A stretch of 54,840 nt of DNA from Actinomycetes bacterium (lineage in GTDB: Bacteria; Actinomycetota; Acidimicrobiia; Acidimicrobiales; UBA8190). Positions 1-9,300 of the stretch are shown piece by piece (within the stretch, counting starts at the first letter, position 1; the number at the start of each line of letters is the position of its first letter). Under the pieces are notes generated by a model, which was given only the letters and a program-made list of their open reading frames with translations, was not told where the DNA came from and did no database searches. The position numbers were made by a program, and so were the translations under genes. The stretch covers positions 1 to 54,840 of the forward strand of contig JAKAQW010000004.1 in the NCBI GenBank assembly GCA_021819525.1, in the 5' to 3' direction.

Positions 1-123
1 ATCGCGCACGGGATGCGGAATTTCGAGAACTACCGGCTCCGCCTCTTGCTCCACTCAGGCATCCAATGGAACACTCAGCCGACTGCTCGAATCAGGGGCC
101 GTCACCCACGCCTGATCGCGTAG
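1..123 (+). pseudogene. ISL3-family transposase, C-terminal fragment (cut by window start)
   Basis: Frame 1 is open from the first base and ends in TAG at 121-123, giving 40 residues. The fragment contains IAHGMRNFENYRLRLLL followed by a basic tail ending RHPRLIA, which resembles the C-terminal end of ISL3-type DDE transposases, whose last segment usually reads like GFRNFxNYRLRxLLHxG. Whether the upstream part is intact cannot be seen, so it may be the end of a functional insertion sequence rather than a remnant. It converges on the DUF3644 gene, whose stop lies only 33 bases away, so any right inverted repeat of the IS would have to sit in or just before 124-156; I did not recognise one. Confidence 0.6.
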
Positions 124-156
124 AGCCACCAATAGGCGATCAACCCCGAGGCTCCT

Positions 157-1479
157 CTACTTCTTGTCGGGCCGGAAGCCGACGACTTGCTCGTAGGCGA
201 GCGGGTCGCTGAGCTCCTCAACGAGCTTGTCGACCCAGGCCCGGGTGTAGCCATAGCCGCGTAGGAGACGGTCCCATCGGCAGTGTTGCTCGTCGGTCGC
301 CTCCGGCTCGGCCGAGTCCGTCGCCGGTCGCACTGCGTAGTGCTTCCAGGCCCGCTGGTGAGTGTCGAGGGTGAAGCGGAACGGCAGCCGTTCGCTCACT
401 AGGTTGACGACCTCGGTCGGTCGCAGTAAGTCGTCGGAGACGACGGGGACGCGCTTGGGCTTTGCTACCACGGCGAGCTGTTCGAGGGCCTCTTCGACTT
501 CGGGGGTAGTGGTACCGGGCCGGATGAAACGGACCACTGCGTCAGCCGAGCGCTCCCGGTTGGCGGCAACGGGGACGAAGAAGATCGGCATGGCGTACTC
601 CGAAGTGCGCAGCACGTCTTCGTCAACCTCCTCACGGTGCCGACGGAGGTATGCCTGCACGTCGACGGGCAGTTGTGCCTGGGCCGCTCGGAGAGAGGCG
701 AGCGTCTCCTTGCTCCGGAACCCCGACAGCTGCAGGGGAACAGTGAGGCGGTCACCGAGCGCTGCTTCGTCGCCGAACTCGTCGACGAGGAGGTTCTCGA
801 AGTTGAGCAGCATGGCCTGGGCCTCGGCGGTGACCTCGAGGTCGAGCGCCGGCAGGTAGCGGTGCGCGATCTGGTGGCGTAGGCCCAAGAAGAAGTCGAG
901 GTTGGCTCGGATCCCTCTCGATCGCCGATCGTCCCCGCTGACCGCCCGTGCCGCCAGTTCGCCGGTGTCGAGGACCTTGGGGCGTTCGTCGACCAGTACT
1001 TGGAGCCCGTCGGGGCGGCGCACGTAGTAGTCGACGCCGTCACGTTCCAGGATCGCCTGGAACAGCGAGTTCCACGCGATCACCATCAACACGATGAACG
1101 TCTCGGAACGAAAGCCGGCGGCCGGGTCGTTGTAGACCCTCACGGCGGCGAGGGCCGACTCGCGCGCCTTGGCGACGAGCCGATGCTCCTCGGCCAGATC
1201 GCCTGCCTCCGTCGGTGCGATGCCGTTGACCCGCAGCAGCGCCTCCAGGCGGTGGATCCGCTCGGTCTGCTCCGAGCGCCGTTCCGTCTCGACGCCGAGC
1301 CATCGGCGCACATAGGAGGTGAAGCGTTTGCCGTGACTGGTGCCGTCGTTCCAGTAGGCGATCTCCAGCTGGGACTTGGGCTCGCCGGCGAGCCAGCGGG
1401 TGTGCATCTCCTCGGCGAGACGACGATGCTCGTACGCCTCGCTGTTCTGGCCGTCTAGAAGACTGTCGTCGCTCCCCAT
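157..1479 (-). CDS. DUF3644-domain protein with HEPN-like motif
   Basis: A 440-residue protein starting at ATG 1479-1477 and ending TAG. Residues about 97-155 contain the conserved core of DUF3644, including KARESALAAVRVYNDPAAGF and SETFIVLMVIAWNSLFQAIL. Near residues 200-212 lies NLDFFLGLRHQIAHRY, in which R-HQIA-H fits the R-x4-H signature of HEPN ribonucleases. The N-terminal 90 residues look like an HTH or coiled-coil region (HTRWLAGEPKSQLEIAYWND), and the C-terminal 150 residues are of unknown function. Proteins with this domain are often found near restriction and defence loci, and here DISARM follows after an IS110 insertion. An RNase role is inferred from the motif alone. No membrane segment or signal peptide is apparent. 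The domain assignment is firm; the biological role is not. Confidence 0.75.
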   Translation of the reverse strand: MGSDDSLLDGQNSEAYEHRRLAEEMHTRWLAGEPKSQLEIAYWNDGTSHGKRFTSYVRRWLGVETERRSEQTERIHRLEALLRVNGIAPTEAGDLAEEHRLVAKARESALAAVRVYNDPAAGFRSETFIVLMVIAWNSLFQAILERDGVDYYVRRPDGLQVLVDERPKVLDTGELAARAVSGDDRRSRGIRANLDFFLGLRHQIAHRYLPALDLEVTAEAQAMLLNFENLLVDEFGDEAALGDRLTVPLQLSGFRSKETLASLRAAQAQLPVDVQAYLRRHREEVDEDVLRTSEYAMPIFFVPVAANRERSADAVVRFIRPGTTTPEVEEALEQLAVVAKPKRVPVVSDDLLRPTEVVNLVSERLPFRFTLDTHQRAWKHYAVRPATDSAEPEATDEQHCRWDRLLRGYGYTRAWVDKLVEELSDPLAYEQVVGFRPDKK

Positions 1480-1587
1480 CGTTAGACCTGCCCTGATGGC
1501 TCACCGGCGGAATGCCCCAGCGTAGGCCGGCACGGCGCCGAGACGGTGGTTGCGGGGTAGCCAAGGTCCCCGATGCTCCTATCGCTG

Positions 1588-2805
1588 TCAAGCGGCCGAG
1601 GCGACGGATTCGAGCCAGTTCCCGTAGCGAACGGCGAACTCGACGTCGTGGGTCCGACCGAGCTCGAGACGGGAGACCGAGGAGATCGAGGTGCTCAGCG
1701 CTTCGGCAACGGTCCGGAGACTCAACGCGCGTCGGGTTCGTTCGGCTCGGAGGTCCTGGCCGTTCGGGACGACCTTCGGGTCGGTGAGGAGGGCGAAGAT
1801 CTCCCGGGCGATGTAGCGCTTCAGACAGCGCATGATCTCCCGTCGCGACTTCCCTTCGGCGGTTCGCCGTTCGATGTAGGCCTTGGTTCTCGGATCGCAG
1901 GTGAGGCGCACCATGGCGATGCGCCAGAGCGCATGGTTCGCCTGACGGTTGCCGGACCGGTTCAGGCGGTGGCGGTGGGTCCTGCCCGACGAGGCCTGGA
2001 TCGGGGAGACCCCGCACAAAGCGGCGAACGCCGCCTCGCCCGTGAGTCGCTCGGGGTTGTCGCCGGCGGTGACGAGGAGGATGCCGGCCACGTCGACGCC
2101 GACGCCTCTGGCGGCCCGCAGGGCCGGGTTGGCCCGTGCCGTGAGCTTGTCGAGCGTCGTGGTCAGTTCACCCATCTCCTCGGTGAGGGCCAGGTAGCGC
2201 CGGGACAGCGTGCGCAGGGCGAGCCGGGTGGCCTCGGTGGGGTCTGCCGGGTCGCCGGGGCGGAACTTGCCACAGCGCTCGACCCGCTCGGCGGTCGTGA
2301 GTGGATCGAGGGTGCCCCTGAGCTGGTCGGGAGCGGTGATGATCAGGTCCCGGACCTGGTTGGCCACCCTCGTCCGGGAGTTCCTCGCCGAGGTGAAGGC
2401 CACCCGAAGGACGCGGATCGACTCGACCAGGTTGTCTTTGGTCTTCGGGGTGACCGCCGCCTCGCCGTTGAGGGCCGCACGGGCCGCGGCCTCCGCGTCG
2501 ACGACGTCGGACTTGCCCCGACGCCGGCGCACCTGGCGGTTGGGTCGGTTCACCTCGACGACGGCGATGCCTTCGTCACGCAGGTGCCGTGACAGGCCTG
2601 CGCCATAGGCCCCGGTGCCCTCGACGCCGACCCGCTCCACGGTGCCGAACGACCGCATCCAGTCCAGGAGCTGACGGCAGCCCGCCGCCGTCGTGGCGAA
2701 CTCCCCGGTCTCGAGGATCCTCCCCTGGGCATCGACGATTGCTGCGACGTGGATGTCCCTGTGGGTGTCCACCCCGCCGATGACAATCCCGCACTCGTTT
2801 GCCAT
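1588..2805 (-). CDS. IS110-family transposase (DEDD recombinase)
   Basis: The start is taken at ATG 2805-2803 (MANECGIVIGGVDTHRD); the open frame extends 14 codons further upstream but that part resembles nothing. The 405 residues contain the RuvC-like DEDD half (IGGVDTHRD; RVGVEGTGAYG; KSDVVDAEAAAR) followed by the IS116/IS110/IS902 Transposase_20 half with the serine motif SPIQASSGRTHRHRLNRSGN. The last 45 residues (RRALSLRTVAEALSTSISSV) look like a Xre-type helix-turn-helix, an extension I recall in some actinobacterial IS110 members. The reading frame is intact, so the element may be active. IS110 enzymes insert their element under guidance of a bridge RNA encoded in the non-coding end, here expected upstream of the gene. 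Confidence 0.92.
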   Translation of the reverse strand: MANECGIVIGGVDTHRDIHVAAIVDAQGRILETGEFATTAAGCRQLLDWMRSFGTVERVGVEGTGAYGAGLSRHLRDEGIAVVEVNRPNRQVRRRRGKSDVVDAEAAARAALNGEAAVTPKTKDNLVESIRVLRVAFTSARNSRTRVANQVRDLIITAPDQLRGTLDPLTTAERVERCGKFRPGDPADPTEATRLALRTLSRRYLALTEEMGELTTTLDKLTARANPALRAARGVGVDVAGILLVTAGDNPERLTGEAAFAALCGVSPIQASSGRTHRHRLNRSGNRQANHALWRIAMVRLTCDPRTKAYIERRTAEGKSRREIMRCLKRYIAREIFALLTDPKVVPNGQDLRAERTRRALSLRTVAEALSTSISSVSRLELGRTHDVEFAVRYGNWLESVASAA

Positions 2806-2864
2806 GCTTGACCCTGCCTTCCTTCCATTCCAGTGGGATCGCACCACCGGCCGGGACGGCGGAC

Positions 2865-3034
2865 AGGACTCTCATGGTGCTCGTCAAGGCTCCTATCAGG
2901 TCACGTCCGTCCGACCGGCTGGTGCGCGTCCTCGGCCGGAACTGGGTCGACAGATCAACGGCAAGGCACCAGGCCAGTCACACAATTGGAGTCAGGCCCA
3001 GACCCGAGCCGGGGACAGCTCCAGTATGAGAGTC
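2865..3034 (-). ncRNA. candidate IS110 bridge RNA region
   Basis: The stretch 2806-3110 (305 bases) between the transposase start and the DISARM leader has no convincing gene. It contains a perfect 9-base inverted repeat, GACTCTCAT at 2865-2873 and ATGAGAGTC at 3026-3034, which would close a 170-base structured RNA on the minus strand, the strand and side where IS110-group elements encode their bridge RNA. Size and position fit the family; I did not derive the target and donor loops, so this is inference. Confidence 0.35.
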
Positions 3035-3083
3035 ACACCCCCTGGTTATCGTGGTGGCGTCGCTCATCGCCGGTGGGGCGGCG

Positions 3084-3097
3084 CGGCTGATCAGCCG
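3084..3097. promoter_or_regulatory. 14-base palindrome upstream of DISARM
   Basis: CGGCTGATCAGCCG is a perfect dyad ending 13 bases before the ATG of the short leader ORF and 48 bases before the drmD GTG. It could be an operator or an RNA hairpin in the DISARM leader. It could equally belong to the IS110 left end, whose boundary is unknown. Confidence 0.35.
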
Positions 3098-3110
3098 GCC
3101 TGAAGGGACC

Positions 3111-3149
3111 ATGAATCAGGACAGATCTCGCACGGGACGGCGTCGGTGA
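3111..3149 (+). CDS. possible 12-codon leader ORF coupled to drmD
   Basis: ATG at 3111 is preceded by GAAGGGA and opens a 12-codon frame, MNQDRSRTGRRR, whose TGA at 3147-3149 overlaps the GTG start of drmD at 3146. This is the same 4-base GTGA arrangement seen at the later DISARM junctions, so ribosomes finishing the leader could reinitiate on drmD. The peptide is arginine-rich. It is too short to establish coding by composition, and chance is possible. Confidence 0.35.
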   Translation: MNQDRSRTGRRR

Positions 3150-6100
3150 CCACCGTGATCTCGTCGGCGGCGGTAAGCACCCCTGAGCCTGGTCAGCTGG
3201 TGCGGGTACGGGGTCGACACTGGGTAGTCGCCGATGTCTCGGCGAGCGCGTTGCCGCTTGCGGGTGGGGTCACCGGCGAGCCCGAGCGGCTGGTGACCCT
3301 CACCTCGGTCGAGGATGACCGCTACGACGAGTCGTTGCAGGTCTTGTGGGGTGTCGAGCCCGGCGCGGAGGTGCTGGAGCGGGCCACGATGCCCTCCTTC
3401 GACCCTGAGCATCTGGACGATCCTGGCCGGTTGGCGGCGTTCTTGGACGCAGTGCGGTGGGGGGCGGTGACCTCGGCCGACTCGGCGGTGCTGCAAGCGC
3501 CGTTCCGCTCGGGGATCGCCATCGAGGACTACCAGCTCGACCCGGTGGTGCGCGCCTTGCGCATGCCTCGGGTGAACCTGCTGATCGCCGACGACGTGGG
3601 TCTGGGCAAGACCATCGAGGCGGGGCTCGTGGTCCAGGAGCTGCTCCTGCGGCACCGTGCCCGCACGGTCCTGGTCGCGTGCCCGGCGAGCCTGTGCGTG
3701 AAGTGGCGTGACGAGATGGCCGAGAAGTTCGGCCTGGAGTTCCGCATCGTGAATGCCGAGCTGCTCCGCCACCTGCGTCGCACCCGTGGGCTGCGGGCTA
3801 ACCCGTGGACGCACTATCCCCGGCTGATCGTCTCGGTCGACTGGTTGAAGCGGGACCGGCCGATGCGCCTCCTGCGGGAGGTGCTGCCGGCCACGGCCAC
3901 CTATCCCCGGACGTTCGACCTGTTGATCGTGGACGAGGTCCACAACGTGGCTCCGGCCGCCCGGGGTCGCTACGCCACGGACTCGCAGCGCACCCAGGCA
4001 ATCCGGGCCATCGCTCCGCATTTCGAACACCGGCTTTTCCTGTCGGCCACGCCGCACAACGGCTACCGAGAGGCATGGACGGCCCTGCTGGAGCTGCTCG
4101 ACTCCCAACGCTTCGCCCGAGGTGTCGACCCGGACCCGGCCCAGGTGAGCCGCATCATGGTCCGCCGGCTCAAGTCCGAGCTTCCCGCCCTCGACGACGG
4201 CACCCCACGGTTCCCCCGCCGAGTGGTGGAGGCGATCGAGGTCGTCTACCCAGACGAGGAGCGGGAGGCTCATCGGCTGCTCCAGGAGTATGCGGACCTC
4301 CGCCGTCGGGTGGCCGGGGACCAGCCGGGACGGATGGCGGCGGAGTTCTCGCTCAAGCTGTTGAAGAAGCGGCTGTTCTCGTCACCGGCGGCGTTCGCCC
4401 GCACGCTGGACGTGCACCGGGAGACGGCCCTCGGGGGAGCCCGTCAGGTGGAGCGTCGTCCGGCACTCAGGGTGCTCAGCGCGGCGATCGACCGTACCGA
4501 GGACGACGTCGCCGACGAGGAGGAGCAGGCCGAGGCGGTGCGCACTGCGCTCACCGCCTCGGCGCAATGCCTGGGCGGGCTCAGCTCGGAGGAGACCCGC
4601 CTGCTCGACCGTCTCCAGGGGTGGGCATCGGGACTCGCAGGGCGGCCTGACGCGAAGGCGGGCGCGCTGTTGTCCTGGTTGGACGAGACGGTTCGACCGG
4701 TTGGTCCTGACGGAGTGCGCCGGTTCGGCGACGAGCGGGTCATCGTGTTCACCGAGTACCGGGACACTCAGAGGTACCTCATTGATCTGCTCGTCGCCCA
4801 CGGCTTGGGTGGTGAGCACGGCGAACGCCTGGCGCTGCTGCACGGCGGGATGGACGAGACCGAGCGGGAGCACACGAAGGCCGTCTTTCAGGCTGACCCC
4901 TCCCTCGACAAGGTGCGGATCCTCGTCGCCACCGACGCCGCGTCGGAAGGCATCGACCTGCAAGCCCACTGCCACCGGCTCGTCCACTACGAGATCCCCT
5001 GGAACCCGAACCGGCTCGAGCAGCGCAACGGCCGCATCGACCGCCACGGACAGACGGCCCCCGACGTGCGTGTCGCCCACTTCGTCGGCGCCGGGTTCGA
5101 AGCCGCACCGCCGGGCTCGTTGGAGGACGACCTGGAGTTCCTGCACCTGGTGGCCGAGAAGGTGAACGCCATCCGAGCCGACCTGGGCTCGGCCGGCCCG
5201 GTCATCGCCGCCCAGGTCGAGGAACGCATGCTCGGCCGCCGACGCGACCTCGACGAGACCGAGATCGACCGGGCGGCACCCAAAGGGCGCCTGGCCCGGG
5301 TCGAACGGGACCTCCGGGAGCAGATCGCCCGCCTGCGGGAACGGCTGGCCGATAGCGTAAATCAGCTGCACCTCGCACCGGACAACGTCGAACGGGTGGT
5401 GCGGACCGCCCTCGCTCTCGCGCATCAGCCCGACCTCATCGACGTCACCCTCGACCGACCCGGCACCACAGGCGCACCGGTCCGCGCGTTTCGCCTTCCA
5501 CGGCTCACCGGGAGCTGGGCGCGCTGCGCTGAGGGCCTCGCCCACCCGGTGACCGCCGAGATCCGCCCGATCACCTTCGACCACGCGGCCGCCTCGGGGC
5601 ACGACGACGTCGTCCTGGCCCATCTCGGACACCGCCTGGTGAGCCAGGCCGTGTGGTTGCTGCGCGCCGAGGTGTGGGCTGCGGGCAGCGACGCCCGGCT
5701 GGCCAGGGTGAGCACCCGGGTCGTCCCCGACGGCGTCGTCGACGAGATCGCCGTCGTCGCCCACGGCCGGCTGGTCATCACCGGTGCCGCGGGCCACCGG
5801 CTCCACGAAGAGGTCGTCGCCGCCGGCGGGGTGGTTCGGTCCGGCCGCTTCGCACGTATCCCCACCGTCGGCCAGGTCCAGGCCATCGTCGACGCTCCCA
5901 CCCTCGGACCGGCGCCGCCCGCCGTCCACCAGGAGCTGGCCAAGAACTGGCCGGTGATCGCCGACGCACTCCTCACCTCGCTTGTGCGCCGCCAGCAGGA
6001 ACGAGCCGAAAGCCTCCAGGGTGTGTTGGATCGCCGAGCCGATGAGGACGCCCGGGCCGTCGTCACCGTGTTGGCCGAGCTGGAACGCTCGATCCGCGCC

Positions 6101-6331
6101 GAGCTCGATGAGGCCACGAGCGACCTGCAGCTGCGCTTCTCGCTCTTCGCCGCCGACGAGCGGGCTCAAGCCGAGCGGGACCTCGACGCGCTCCGCCGCC
6201 GCCTCGAGGAGATCCCGGCCGAGGCCGAAGCTGAGGCGTCCCTGGCCCGCCGTCGCTATGCCGAGCCGACCCCCCGTCTGTTTCCCGCGGCGGTCGAGAT
6301 CTGCGTGCCCGAGCACATGGCGGTGCGATGA
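3146..6331 (+). CDS. drmD: DISARM SNF2-like helicase DrmD
   Basis: A 1061-residue SNF2-type superfamily 2 ATPase starting at GTG 3146. The N-terminal helicase lobe has Walker A DDVGLGKTIEAG (about residues 149-160), the Walker B box VDEVH at 262-266 and motif III LFLSATPHNG near 297. The C-terminal lobe has ILVATDAASEGIDLQ at about 591 and the arginine-finger motif LEQRNGRIDRHGQ. The last 350 residues are helical with charged coiled-coil stretches. Class 1 DISARM is defined by drmD with drmMI, drmA, drmB and drmC, exactly the set that follows here. DrmD is thought to help recognise or translocate invading phage DNA. Its stop overlaps the drmMI start by 4 bases (ATGA at 6328), so the five genes are translationally coupled. 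Frame intact. Confidence 0.93.
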   Translation: MTTVISSAAVSTPEPGQLVRVRGRHWVVADVSASALPLAGGVTGEPERLVTLTSVEDDRYDESLQVLWGVEPGAEVLERATMPSFDPEHLDDPGRLAAFLDAVRWGAVTSADSAVLQAPFRSGIAIEDYQLDPVVRALRMPRVNLLIADDVGLGKTIEAGLVVQELLLRHRARTVLVACPASLCVKWRDEMAEKFGLEFRIVNAELLRHLRRTRGLRANPWTHYPRLIVSVDWLKRDRPMRLLREVLPATATYPRTFDLLIVDEVHNVAPAARGRYATDSQRTQAIRAIAPHFEHRLFLSATPHNGYREAWTALLELLDSQRFARGVDPDPAQVSRIMVRRLKSELPALDDGTPRFPRRVVEAIEVVYPDEEREAHRLLQEYADLRRRVAGDQPGRMAAEFSLKLLKKRLFSSPAAFARTLDVHRETALGGARQVERRPALRVLSAAIDRTEDDVADEEEQAEAVRTALTASAQCLGGLSSEETRLLDRLQGWASGLAGRPDAKAGALLSWLDETVRPVGPDGVRRFGDERVIVFTEYRDTQRYLIDLLVAHGLGGEHGERLALLHGGMDETEREHTKAVFQADPSLDKVRILVATDAASEGIDLQAHCHRLVHYEIPWNPNRLEQRNGRIDRHGQTAPDVRVAHFVGAGFEAAPPGSLEDDLEFLHLVAEKVNAIRADLGSAGPVIAAQVEERMLGRRRDLDETEIDRAAPKGRLARVERDLREQIARLRERLADSVNQLHLAPDNVERVVRTALALAHQPDLIDVTLDRPGTTGAPVRAFRLPRLTGSWARCAEGLAHPVTAEIRPITFDHAAASGHDDVVLAHLGHRLVSQAVWLLRAEVWAAGSDARLARVSTRVVPDGVVDEIAVVAHGRLVITGAAGHRLHEEVVAAGGVVRSGRFARIPTVGQVQAIVDAPTLGPAPPAVHQELAKNWPVIADALLTSLVRRQQERAESLQGVLDRRADEDARAVVTVLAELERSIRAELDEATSDLQLRFSLFAADERAQAERDLDALRRRLEEIPAEAEAEASLARRRYAEPTPRLFPAAVEICVPEHMAVR

Positions 6332-9300
6332 CGGCCCCGAGCAGGACGCAGGCTGAATGGCTCTCGCTCGTCGAGGTGTCGGGACCGTTCCTGACGCTGC
6401 CCGTGCTCACTCGGGCCTTCCCGGCCGGTCTGGAGCCCACCGACCGCGAGCTTGTCGAGGAGCTTCGCGTCGCGTACGCGGAGGTGACCGACGATCCGAC
6501 CCTGTCGCCCCGCTGGGTCCGCTGGGTCCTCGAACGTCTCCTCGGCCTTCCTGATGCCGTGCTTCGCCACGGCGCCGCCGTCCCCGGCCGCCTCACTCAC
6601 CGAGTCAGCGAGCACCGCATCGAGCTTCGTCCCGACTACGCCGTGATCGACCCGGACGCCGAGACGGCCGAGCCGAGGGCACGCCTGCTCGTCACCGAAT
6701 GGCCGTGGGCCACCCCGCTCGACGAACGCCCCCCCGACTCTCCATGGGCGGCCAGCCCGATCGACCGGATGGAGGAACTGTGCCGGGCCACCGGCCTGCG
6801 CCTCGGCCTGGTCACCAACGGCGAGACCTGGACCCTTGTCGACGCGCCTGCCGGCGGCCCGCGGGGAACGGTCGCCTGGGACGCGGAGCTGTGGCTGGAG
6901 GAGCGCTCGACCCTCGACGCCTTCACCACGCTGCTGGGAGCACGCCGGTTCTTTACCGTCCCCGCCGCCGAGACGCTCGATGCGCTCCTGGCCGAGTCGG
7001 CCGACGCCGAAGCCGAGGTCACCGACCAGCTCGGCCGGCAGGTACGCCAAGCGGTAGAAGTCCTGATCGACGCCTGGAGCCGAGTCAACCGCGAGCGCCA
7101 CGGCCAGCTGTTCGGCCCACTCACCCACGCCGAGATTTACCAAGGCGCCGTCACCGTGCTCATGCGTCTCGTGTTCCTCCTCTGCGCCGAAGAGCGCGGT
7201 TTGTTCCTCCTCGGTGACCCTCTCTACGACAGCGCCTACGCCGTTTCCACCCTGCGCACCCAGCTCGCAGAGGAGGCCGACACCTACGGCGAGGATGTCC
7301 TCGAACGCCACAGCGGCGCCTGGCACCGCCTGCTGGCCACCTTCCGCATGGTCTACGCCGGCGCCCACCACGAGAACCTCTCCCTCCCCGCCTACGGCGG
7401 CAGCCTGTTCGATCCCGACCGGTTCGGCTGGCTCGAAGGCCACCACCCAGACAATCCGCCTGGTGTGAACCGGGCGGCACCTGTACCCGTCGACGACCGC
7501 ACCGTGCTGCACATCCTCGACGCCCTCCAAGTACTGCGGTTCCGTCGCCGAGGTGAGACCGATGAGGCCCGGCACCTGTCGTTCCGCGCCCTCGACGTCG
7601 AGCAGATCGGACACGTCTACGAAGGCCTCCTCGACCACGGCGCCGTCCCAGTCGACGACATCGTCCTCGGCCTGACCGGGAAGAAGGAGCCAGAGCTCCT
7701 CCTCGACGACATCGAATCCCACGCCGCACAGGGAAGAGAGACCTTGGCGTCCTGGCTCGTCGAGCAAACTGGGCTCAGCGCCAAGGCCGTGACGAAGGCG
7801 CTTGACCAACCGGCGACGCCGGAGGACGCCACTCGACTGGCGAGCGCCTGCGACAACGATCCCACCCTCGCTGAACGGATCCTGTCCTACCTGGGGCTGC
7901 TTCGTCGAGATCTGCGCGGACTGCCTCAGGTCTGGCTCCCCGGCAGCGTCGTCATGACCCAAGCCGGCGACCGCCGCTCCTCCGGCACCTACTACACCCC
8001 CAAGGCGCTCGCCGAAGAGATGGTCCGACACGCTCTCGAACCCCTCGTCCACCATCCCGGCCCCGCCGACGGCGCCTCGCCCGAGGACTGGAAGCTTCGA
8101 CCCGCCGCAGAGCTGCTTGACCTGCGCGTCTGCGACATGGCCATGGGCTCCGGTGCCTTCCTGGTAGCCGCATGCCGCTACCTGGCGGCCCGACTCCTCG
8201 AAGCCTGGAGTGCCGAAGGCGTCTCCGTGGGCGACCCAGTCGGACCACCCGGCGGGACGCCCGTACCCATCCCCGGGGACGAAACCGACCGGGAGATCCT
8301 CGCCCTCCGGCTGGTGGCCGACCGCTGCCTCTACGGCGTCGACCGCAACTCCATGGCAGTTGAGATGGCCAAGCTCTCGCTCTGGCTCGTCACCCTGGCC
8401 AAAGACCGGCCCTTCAGCTTCATCGACCACGCCCTGCGCATCGGCGACTCGCTGCTCGGCGTCACCTCACTGGAACAAATCGAGTACCTCCACCTCGACC
8501 CGGCCAAGGGCGCGCGACTCCACGGCGGAACCCTCTTCGACCCGTCTACGGTCATCCGCCCCCTGGTCGAGGACGCCGTTCGCAAACGCCGGGAGATCGA
8601 GTCGTTCCTCGTCCTCGACGTCGCCGACGCCGAGACCAAACGCCAGCTCTTCGACCAAGCCCGCAGCGAGCTAGAACAGCTTGCGGTCATCGCCAACGTC
8701 GTGGTCGGCGCATCACTCTCCACCGCCGCCCATTCGGAGGACGAACTGGAGAGCCGGCTCCTCGCCGTCGCACCTGACGTCCGCGCCGCGCTCGACCCGG
8801 ACCGGCGCCCCGACGACCGGTGGGCACTCATCGAAGACCTCCGGCTGCGGGCCGAGTACTGGCTCGACGAAGGCCGACCGTCAATGGCTCCCGATCGCGT
8901 GTGCTTCCACTGGCCTCTTGAGTTCCCGGAGATATTTCTGCGCAATGAGGACTCCGGCTTCGACGCTATCGTTGGCAACCCCCCCTTTTCGGGCGGTCCG
9001 AAGCTTGGCGGAATCCTGGGAGAGGCCTATAGAAAACATCTCATCAGCGACATCGCGGGAAATCGACGGGGCCTTGCTGACCTGGTTACGTACTTTCTCC
9101 TTCGTGCGTCGGTTCTCAGCAAGAGGTGGGGCTTGCTCGCTACGAGCATGATAGCGCGAGGCGATTCACGCGAGGTCGGTCTCGATTATCTTCTTAAGTC
9201 AGGTTGGGTTCTCACGAGCGCAAACCGGAGCCGCCCTTGGCCCGGTGAGGCAAGTGTTCATGTCGCGCAACTGTGGGCACAGCACGCGCGATGGCGGGGA

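Larger units (their letters stand above)
1588..3034 (-). mobile_element. IS110-family insertion sequence (minimal visible extent)
   Basis: The element is recognised from its transposase on the minus strand. IS110-type elements lack terminal inverted repeats and usually leave no target duplication, so the exact ends cannot be read here. The extent given runs from the transposase stop to the outer arm of an inverted repeat in the long upstream non-coding end. The true right end probably lies within 1488-1587 and the left end within about 3034-3110. The element separates the DUF3644 gene from the DISARM operon and may have displaced or supplied a promoter for drmD. Confidence 0.6.

Noticed and set aside
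4382-6316. Long minus-strand open frame opposite drmD
   Set aside because: It is a GC-rich antisense shadow: low-complexity Gly/Val/Glu-rich sequence with no domain, wholly inside a clear SNF2 helicase gene.
6256-8430. 724-codon minus-strand frame opposite drmMI
   Set aside because: Gly/Val-rich shadow without any recognisable motif; the plus strand encodes methyltransferase motifs.
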